Assembly (NCBI GenBank): GCA_039720395.1
Contig: CM077832.1
Span: 13,830,966-13,894,965, forward strand
Length of the DNA: 64,000 nt
From: Liquidambar formosana
Taxonomy: Eukaryota; Streptophyta; Magnoliopsida; Saxifragales; Altingiaceae
Direction of reading: 5' to 3'
Shown: one piece after another, positions 57,166-64,000 of the stretch
Numbering within the stretch: position 1 is the first letter of the stretch
Layout of the letters: each line of letters starts with the position of its first letter
Notes under the pieces: generated by a model
What the model was told of the DNA's origin: nothing
The model's database searches: none
Seen by the model: only the letters and a program-made list of their open reading frames with translations
Translations under genes and position numbers: made by a program

Positions 57166-57588
57166 CTGCATAAATCTATTATATATAATAGACAAATGTT
57201 GCCAATGGCACTTAATTGGGTCTTATGGTATATCCCATTCGAATAAAAGCATGGGGTTTGCGGATATCTTCATTTTGATTTCGTATAATTATGTGTGTAG
57301 GTGTGAAGATCTTGATGGGTATAAGAGTAAAATTTCTCACAACATATGTAATTTGATCTTATCTTCTTCTTTTCTTAATAGTAATTATGTAATAAGATTT
57401 TAAGGTAAAAGGAAAAATATCACTGCCATAAAATTTTTAAGTTGGCCACCCTAACCTAAAATTCCTAACTCCGCCCTGGGGATGGTGGTAAAGGAGGGTG
57501 GAGGATAAGTGGGTGGTAAGGGAGGAGAAAGAGGTGGTAGTGGTATTGCTTTTTTAGGCATGTGTAGAGTTCCTAATGGTGTATAGGA

Positions 57589-58076
57589 AGCTTTGTGAAC
57601 CCATACACTCCAAGAAATCCCTCAAAACTATCTAGAGTTCACATTGTTCTCTAAACTAAATTAGAGTCATTATAAACTCATTGTAAGCTCACAGAACTTC
57701 CTATATACATACCACTAGAAGCTTTATACACTCCTAGAAATCCCCCGAGACATTCTAGATTTCACAGTGCTCTCTATACTCAATTAGAGTAACCATAGAC
57801 TCGTTATAGCGTTATAGGACTTCCAATACACCATTAGGAGCTTTATATACTCTTAAAATTCCCTTAATGCATTCTAAACTCCACGACGCTCATTAAACTC
57901 AATTAGAGCAACCATAAACTTGTTGTAGCCTCACAAAACTTCTTATACACAATTAGAAGCTCTATACACTCCTAAAAAAAACCCTGAAACTTTATAGATA
58001 TCACGACGATCTCTAAACTAAATTAAAGTCACCATCAACTCGTTGTAGCTTCATAGGGCTTCCCATACATCATTAA
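57589..58076 (+). repeat. Four-copy ~119-bp minisatellite
   Basis: Units begin at AGCTTTGTGAAC (57589), AGCTTTATACACTCC (57720), AGCTTTATATACTC (57839) and AGCTCTATACACTCC (57958), with spacings 131, 119, 119 and 119. Each unit carries ACTCAATTAGAGTNACCAT-type text and a CTTCCNATACA-type end. Units are diverged by roughly 15-25%. Every frame has stops. Confidence 0.85.
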
Positions 58077-58300
58077 GTGCTTGTTTAGGATAGTTGCAAC
58101 TTCTGTTGTTAAGCAGAATCAGAAGCTACTAGTACCAAAAGAGAATCTTCTTAATGTTTGGGAATTAATTTCAAAATTAATTTTGCTGTCATAAGTGATT
58201 TTTTTTCCTGTTTGGCAAGAGTTGCTATTAAAGCGATTTTAACACTGAAATGACAATATTACCCTTAGAAGTAGTATTTTTGTTGGTTTGACATCCACTA
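58077..58300. mobile_element. Left end of a PIF/Harbinger element
   Basis: TTA (58074-58076) precedes AGTGCTTGTTTAGGATAG, a TIR-like start. Subterminal AGTGATTTT words follow, and then the minus-strand transposase remnant. The right end is not found, so limits are uncertain. Confidence 0.4.
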
Positions 58301-58516
58301 AAGTGATTTTACTACAATTTTAAATAATAAAAAAAAAATTAAGGGGAGCATATGAATTGAATACAATAAAATACTTGAACATAAAATTTTGTACTCCCCA
58401 TATGGTTCATATATATTAACAAGCACTTTTCTTATCATCACCCATAAGAACAAATGCATACTTTTTATACCGTCTCTCATTTTATAATTATAAACGTTAA
58501 TATGACAATGTAGAGT

Positions 58517-59240
58517 CTATCTACCAATAAGTTCTAAAGTAATCTTATCACAAATAATTCCCATTTCACTATCATCAATTGTTAGACAATATTCTGACTC
58601 ATTGCCATCACCCGAAGTAGGCAAGTAATCTTCATTTGTACCATATCGTTGAAATTCTATATCAGCAATGGCCTTCTTCCTAATAAAGTTGTGGAGCGCC
58701 ATTGAGGCAGCAACAACGCTTTCTTGCTTATCAAATTCATAACTGTGAATTCGTTCTAGGATTGCCCATCATGCCATCCATACACCAAAGGTTTGCTCTA
58801 TAACACTTCGTAACAAAGAATGGGCTTAGTTGAATATTTCTTGAGGACCTCTAGGTTGACTACCACATTGAAAATCAAGAAGATGGTAACTTTCTCTTTG
58901 TATGGGCTTAAGAAACCCTTCATGTTTGGGTAGCCTGCGTCAACCAAATAATATTTACCTACAAATAGTCAAATCATCTCAGTAGACATTTATATTTATA
59001 ACATATACAAATATTCTAAAAAAGAAATGAGGGAATTCAAAATTACAATGAACCAGCAGGGGGTGTGGGGACTTTAAATTTGGGTCTCGCAATGCATTTA
59101 AGAATATGCCCATGTCATGTGTACAACCCTCCCATCCAGGCCACACAAATGTAAACAACATGTCAAAGTCACATGCTGCCATTATATTTTGAGTGGGGTA
59201 ACCTATAGTTGGCACTCCCTTTTCGTACTATATAAGTGGT
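58517..59240 (-). pseudogene. PIF/Harbinger (HARBI1/ALP1-like) transposase fragment
   Basis: On the minus strand: GYPTQNIMAACDFDMLFTFV, WPGWEGCTHDMGIFLNALRD, then (next frames) KYYLVDAGYPNMKGFL, RSVIEQTFGVW and MALHNFIRKKAIADIEF. These are the DDE_4 nuclease blocks in order, with Asp (ACDFD), Asp (THD; YLVDAGY) and Glu (VIEQTFG). The N-terminal third is missing, the reading frame is broken near 58730 and 58978, and an in-frame stop lies just upstream. It is not functional. Confidence 0.8.
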
Positions 59241-59319
59241 TTTTTAATTTCAAGCGATTATAATTTCTTTATGTCACTTGATTAAATTTACTAACCACAT
59301 TTTTCCACCCAAAAGTGTT

Positions 59320-61365
59320 AAAATGAGTGTTTGTGGATGCCGAAAATCGACTTGGAAATCGAGTTCTGTTCCATTCTTAAAAAAGTTTCAAAAAGCAAGG
59401 AGTCGCTACCTCATTTTTAGGGTACAAGGAAACCACTAAAAGATTTTTTTTATAAAAACAAGTTTGACTCCATTTAATGGAAAAGAGGCAAGTCTTGAAC
59501 CAAAAACCAAAAGATTTGGAGGCTAGGTTACGAAATGGGAAAGTTCCAAGCCACAACCCGTAGGCACCCATTTCGCCCGATAAATCGGTCTCATTTATTG
59601 ATTAGACTTAATTAATTTCAACCATGCATAATAACTAGAAATTATGAAAATTAAAAGATAAAATATAAGCTAGGTTGGACTCAGGTTCAAGCGAGTGGCC
59701 TACGTACTTCTTACGAAGATCAAAGTCCACGTAGTTTGAACAAATTATTTAGGGGGAGTTTCACTCCTCATAGAACTCTATTAGAATCCAATCCACAATC
59801 AAACTCTTACTTTGAAAATAACTTGCTTTGATAAAAACCATTTTTATTTGATAAACTAGTTTGATTTCGGATTGAAAGCTAATATAATCCTAAGATTAAT
59901 AAAATTCAGGGGAATATGCAATATCGCATTAAAATTTATATTATAGCATAAGCTTGAACATGTTGAACAAAGGTTGAGAGTTATACCTGGTTGAACCAAG
60001 GCAGGGTTCTGTTTGAAAACCTAAGGTTGGGAATGGGGAGTCGGGCAGAGCTCCACCATCTCCAAGCTTTCTAGAATGGGTCACTAGTGAGTGGGTACTT
60101 TTAGGAAATTTCTCCACTACTATTGAGCCCAAGCTATTCTTAGAATGAAAAGTTTATGAGATGATACTTTTAGGAAATTTCTCCCTCACTTACAAACTCA
60201 AGCTCTTCATTTGCTTAGGAAAATTCTATTAAGACTTGGTATAGAATGAGGGAGGGAAGGACCCTTATTTATAGCTAGAGGGTGGGTAGAATGGAGGGCT
60301 AGGATTAAATCTAGTTAGGAATGATCCAAAAGCCCAAAATCATTCTTAAAAGATGATATTTATCTCAAAACCAAGTGATAATTATCAAACATTATCAAAA
60401 ATTTTGGAAAAATCCAGATTAGTTGAAGAGATAAAGTCAAAATTAAGAAATAAAACTAAAAAATTAAAAGGATAAGGGTTGGTGACTAAGTGGACACCTC
60501 ACTAGCCATTTGGCCTTTTATGGCATGAAAACGTTGGAATTGAAAATTTTTCATTCAACTCAAAGTTTTAGAGCTTTAAAATTCCTTTTCAAAAAGACCA
60601 ATTTCATCCAAATCTGACTTTCGAGTCAAAATTTATGGCAAAAATACGAAATCTAGTTTTAAAGCATATTTTGGATGAATCTTGCTCATTTTAAGTCCAA
60701 ATTCGTGCATTCCTTTTGAAAAATGTTTTAAAATCAATTTCCCATATATTAAGACTCAAATTAAGTCAAAATTGATCCACAATGGGTCAATTGGCCGTAA
60801 ACCAAGCAAATATGGCTCATCGAGGTCCGAAATGCAACTAAGGGTAAAATAAGGGTTTGTATTTCGATTGAGCCATGCTTGCAACCAAAACCTTTTGGAA
60901 ATAATTTTATTCATTTGAAAACATTAATTAAAGCTCAATTAACACCAATGTGGCCATTATTTTAAAAATTGATATTGAATTAGAAGTCAATTTTTTTAAA
61001 AAAAATGATAAACAGAGCTCAACCTGGCATACTATGGATTATCCCTAACCAAATCAATTCCAAACCTTATCAAAATTTAAACCAAACTTACAAATGACAT
61101 CCTAAGGACATTAGGATTATCCCAGGATGAATTTGGCTAGAATTGGATACTGAACAAGAGCTATGCACGTGAAATGACATAAATGCCTTCAAAGTCGCAA
61201 AAGTTCCTATTAGCTATCAAGACTTAACCAAATTGAACTCTAGAAGTTATCATGGATTCTATAGAGTTTAACTAGTAGGATTGGTGCCAAAATGATGTAA
61301 AATCCTACATGTGATAATGGTCCTAAGGTGAAAAGGTCAAAAGGAGGTGAATCAAAATTGGGTGT
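59320..61365. mobile_element. Second LTR-like block, non-coding
   Basis: Shares with 52490-56880 an ordered set of words: GGAGTCGCTACCTCATTTTT, GAGGCTAGGTTACGAAATGG, TCCACGTAGTTTGAAC, TTATTTATAG, GTCGCAAAAGTTCC. It sits between the Harbinger transposase remnant and the Myb-like fragment, as if inserted in that element. TSD not resolved. No gag or pol. Confidence 0.45.
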
Positions 61366-61583
61366 TTTGTCCTATTTCCAGCTCAAACTTCTACTACACA
61401 AATATCTATTAATATCTCATGTGCTTTGTCATCCCAACTTGCTTTTTCCTTATCCTGTTCACCTTTACTTTTCTTTCCCTTACTCTTTTTACACTTACTT
61501 GCTTTTCCCTTTCCCTTTCCCTTGTCCTTCCCCTTTCCTCTTCCCTTTCCCTTTCCCTTACCTTTCTCAATCTTAGTTCCCAT
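61330..61583 (-). pseudogene. Myb/SANT-like (Harbinger-associated) ORF fragment
   Basis: On the minus strand an ATG at 61583 opens a run of Lys/Gly-type repeats (KGKGKGRGKGKDKGKGKGK), then ASWDDKAHEILIDICVVEV, a TGA and AGNR. W-D-D-x-A-x-x-x-L-I-D-x-C-x-x-E-V-x-A-G-N-R is the start of the Myb_DNA-bind_3 domain found in Harbinger-associated and ALP2-like proteins. The in-frame TGA and the loss of the rest make it a pseudogene. It is in the same strand as the transposase remnant 2 kb away. Confidence 0.6.
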
Positions 61584-61589
61584 CTAGCA

Positions 61590-62830
61590 AACAAAATTTA
61601 ATTATAATCGAAAATGAGAGTAAACTAAAATGGAATGAATATAAGCTTCATTAAGTTAATGAAAAACACTGTCACTAGCAAGTATAAAAACTTTGTAAGT
61701 AGAACATCATAAATTGTTCAAAACACTCAACTATTGTTACTGAAGAATGAGAAAATAAATACCAATTACATGTTTACAACATATGATGCATTCCACTAAT
61801 CTAATGTGCTTTACATTTGGGTAGGCAAAGAAAATGGACATGTTCTAGAAGGGGGCGAATTGACTGTAACTGCTTTGTGTAATCTTCTTGAAAGTTGTCA
61901 TGTGACAAATCTGGCAAAATACTTCAAACTAGTGTAAGATATTAACACTTAGTTCCATATTGAACACGCCCAATAACTCATCTCTCTGTAAGTTCTAGCA
62001 CCTAGGAGATCTATACAAGATAAATCTTTTTTCATAGGCAACTGACTAATCAATCAATTTGAGTATGGAATGACAGTCCTTTACTCAACAAGTTTAGATA
62101 ACAAACCAATACTTCATTATCCACAGTAGAAAATTGTAAAGCTAGATCCACAGAATCAGGTAACATAACCTCTCTATTATCAAATTCACAGAATGAGTGA
62201 ATACAACACATCTACAATCATAGCTATATGCATACTTTGATCATGATGTTCTCTAATATTTTTTTATCCAACTCCATTATGTCATCTCAGAGTCTCAGAC
62301 CTTTTCCAAATAGCCAAAGGGTCATAAACATGATATTGACAAGAATTCAAAACCACCACGACATTGGAGTTTTTACTCAAACACACGAACATTGTGGGGG
62401 TTCATGGTTAAATTTAGGAAAAAAAAATTTTGATTTGAGAAGGAGATCAAAACCACCAAGACATTGGGGTTTTTATGAGAATACACAAACACTGGGTTTC
62501 ACGATTAAATTTAAGGGGGGAAAAAAAACGCAAACACAAAATTAGAGAGAGATTAAAATCTATTTACAAACCATCATATCATTATCCATTATGCAAAAAA
62601 TATGAAAACAAGAACAAAATAAGGGGGGTTTTTTAGAACGATTTTAAGAAAATAAAGAAAATAAAGGTGTTGAAAAGAGAAAGAGAGAGAGATTGGTTTT
62701 ACCTAGAAAAATCGTTGTCGAAGAAGAATATTTTTGGTCGTAGTTGGTGCTCACAGAGAGAAATGGTTGTCGACTAGGGGATGTTTCGTTGCCACCGCCG
62801 ATGCTGAGAGAAGGAAGCTTCTATGGTTTG
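61590..62830. other. Intergenic stretch, no gene seen
   Basis: AT-rich; may be the 5' part of the Harbinger element. Contains the about 101-bp tandem duplication at 62346-62530. Confidence 0.4.
62346..62530 (+). repeat. Diverged ~101-bp tandem duplication
   Basis: TCAAAACCACCACGACATTG (62348) and TCAAAACCACCAAGACATTG (62449) start two copies that both run through a CACAAACA-like stretch to TTAAATTTA and an A/G run. Confidence 0.75.
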
Positions 62831-62833
62831 GAT

Positions 62834-64000
62834 TAGGGATGGCCATTAAACCGAGAAAACTGCAAAACCGAACCAGACCGGACCAAGTCAGCCGATTTCG
62901 GCTGGTTTTTTCCCACTCCTTAGTCGGTTCGGTTCCAGATCTAATATTTTTTTTATTTTTGGTTCGATTCGCAGTTCTCCTATGTTTATTACTGAAACCA
63001 ACCGAACCAAACCGATATATATATACATAAGGACATAAGGTGCTGAGTTGCTAATAGCCTGAACTGGATTGGTCTCTATCCTCAAACGACGCCATTAAAA
63101 CCCAGGGTATATAAATACATTTTATGCCCGCTTAACCCTATTTCTTCCCACAATCCTTCTTTTTGAAGATTCTCCCCTACGCCATTTTTATGTCCTCAAA
63201 AAACCCTAACCCTATTCCTTTCTTCTCTCCTAAATCTCAGTCTTCACAATCTCCACTCACCTCTATTCTCTCTCGTCTCCCCTAGTCCTCACTCTTCTCT
63301 ACGATTCCACCGTTCCAGGAACGTCTTCTCCATGGTTTGAGGTTTCACATTTCCACAATCCACAGTTCACCACTTCACGTCTTCACCCCATGGCATTACT
63401 GGCCTACGGCACCCAAGTATGAAGCAATCAAACACGACGTGTACTGATTCGTGAGTTTGTGTCATCGTGAGCAACTGAGGTTACTAAGCACTAATCTGTG
63501 ACTGTGAGACCCTCTAGCCTTTGTTCACTTCGGCATCCTCTTCTTTAGGTATTTATTTTTTATTTTTCTGGTTCTTTTTTTTCTTAACAATTAGGGTTGT
63601 TTATTATTATTATTATTTAAATTAAGTGGTTCATCACTTCATCTCTGATTTTTGGGCTTTTTTATATTGATTTTGATCTCTGATTTTTGGGCTTTTTTAT
63701 ATTGATTTGATTTTGATCTTTGATTTTTGGGGGTTTTTTTTTATATTGATTTTCATCTCTGATTTTTGGCTTTTTTTTTTTTTTTTTTTTTTTTTAATAA
63801 ATCAGTGGCTTTCGTGAGCTCGTGTCATCGATTTGTGACTGTGAGACCTCTTCTGTGGCTCTGTTTACTTCGGCTCTTCAGGTATTTATTTTTTACTTTT
63901 TTGGTTCTTTTTTTTTTTCTCGACAGTTAGTCAGTTAGGGTTGTTTTTTATTTTAATTTTAAATTCAGTGGTTCATATCTGATTTTTAGGTTTTTTTATA
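62834..64000 (+). mobile_element. Possible left part of a larger hAT element, cut by the window end
   Basis: Starts TAGGGATGGCCATTAAACCG, sharing its first ten bases with the element at 51300-52227. Subterminal AACCGAACC/GGTTCGGTT words follow. TATATAAATA at 63106-63115 and a pyrimidine-rich leader (63120-63370) look like a promoter and 5'UTR. No transposase is reached before the window ends, so this is a tentative call. Confidence 0.35.
63489..63990 (+). repeat. ~340-bp tandem duplication with nested ~34-bp minisatellite
   Basis: CTGTGACTGTGAGACC-type text followed by TTCGGC, then GGTATTTATTTTTTA and GTTAGGGTTG occurs at about 63496-63610 and again at about 63832-63945. Between them, GATCTCTGATTTTTGGGCTTTTTTATATTGATTT-type units of about 34 bp repeat four to five times (63640-63780). 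Confidence 0.75.

Larger units (their letters stand above)
52299..57478. mobile_element. 5.2-kb nested insertion block with CAGGG-type ends
   Basis: Left end CAGGGGCAGAGGGTAGTTAG leads into AAGGGTGGGCATGGCCCC. The inverse of the right end reads CAGGGCGGAGTTAGGAATTT then AGGGTGGCCAACTT. The ends are related but imperfect. Together they interrupt the PB1 pseudogene. The TSD is unclear. The outermost about 190 bp (left) and 320 bp (right) appear to be a DNA element, filled by LTR-type DNA (52490-57160). Class unknown. Confidence 0.45.
51176..57552 (-). pseudogene. Decayed copy of PB1 exon 1, split by two insertions
   Basis: Three collinear pieces match the PB1 gene exon 1. 51176-51299 matches about 48781-48950 (minus strand reads DALKCTRIMCRKERFDDSGS against DALKSTKIMRRKERFDDSGS). 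52236-52298 matches about 49040-49085. 57479-57552 matches about 49085-49160. Pieces 1 and 2 are parted by the hAT element 51300-52227, pieces 2 and 3 by the block 52299-57478. The copy has the same orientation as the parent. It lacks the PB1 core and N-terminus, carries indels and cannot code. Confidence 0.75.

Noticed and set aside
57589..58076. CRISPR-like array
   Set aside because: The ~119-bp units are diverged tandem repeats without unique spacers, in a plant genome; a minisatellite explains them.
61383..61583. Intact KGKG-rich small protein
   Set aside because: The Lys/Gly run is followed by a partial Myb-like domain with an in-frame stop, so it fits a broken transposon ORF better than a stand-alone gene.

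Overview
This is about 64 kb of nuclear DNA from a flowering plant, probably a core eudicot with a repeat-rich genome. The genes have GT/AG introns and AT-rich intergenic DNA. The proteins are plant-typical: a type-2 lipid transfer protein, a WEB/WEMBL coiled-coil protein, an LRR receptor kinase of the ZAR1 type and a PB1-domain protein. Plant MITE, hAT, Mutator-like, Helitron, PIF/Harbinger, LINE and LTR-retrotransposon debris fills the rest. I cannot name the species from sequence alone.

Layout. 1-0.2 kb: the end of a hAT-like element. 0.56-0.84 kb (-): nsLTP2. 1-8.3 kb: no gene; MITEs, a small hAT and a 917-bp Mutator-like element. 8.3-25.1 kb (-): a 20-exon gene for a LisH, coiled-coil and HEAT-repeat protein (RELCH/KIAA1468 homolog). 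I rebuilt it to exactly 1190 codons including the stop. Its introns hold a hAT-like element, an RTE-type LINE, fold-back MITEs, a (TC)34 tract, a G-quadruplex-like tract and a C24-A16-G22 homopolymer hairpin. One intron appears to be GC-AG. 25.3-36.2 kb: no gene; a Tourist-like MITE, a non-autonomous Helitron, a 1.2-kb Mutator-like element with ~100-bp inverted ends, and a 587-bp TAA-flanked MITE. 36.5-38.5 kb (+): WEB family protein, two coding exons and a probable 5'UTR intron. 41.6-43.9 kb (+): ZAR1-like LRR receptor kinase, two exons, with a fold-back MITE just upstream of its TATA box. 47.4-49.3 kb (-): PB1-domain protein, two exons.

49.3-64 kb is a transposon nest. A decayed direct copy of PB1 exon 1 is split first by a clean 928-bp hAT element (13-bp perfect TIRs, 8-bp TSD), then by a 5.2-kb block. 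That block has CAGGG-type ends and contains LTR-type DNA, inside which sits a 1,397-bp solo LTR with a 5-bp TSD. Further right are a four-copy ~119-bp minisatellite, a broken PIF/Harbinger transposase and Myb-like ORF separated by another LTR-like block, and the left end of what may be a larger hAT element running off the window.

The five intact genes are unrelated housekeeping, defence and signalling genes; I see no pathway-level cluster. RELCH and PB1 lie on the same strand, and from memory their Arabidopsis counterparts are neighbours (At5g16210/At5g16220), so this may be old microsynteny opened up by insertions. I found no convincing new multi-gene system. The most unusual material is the nested-insertion history and the structured tracts inside the RELCH introns.
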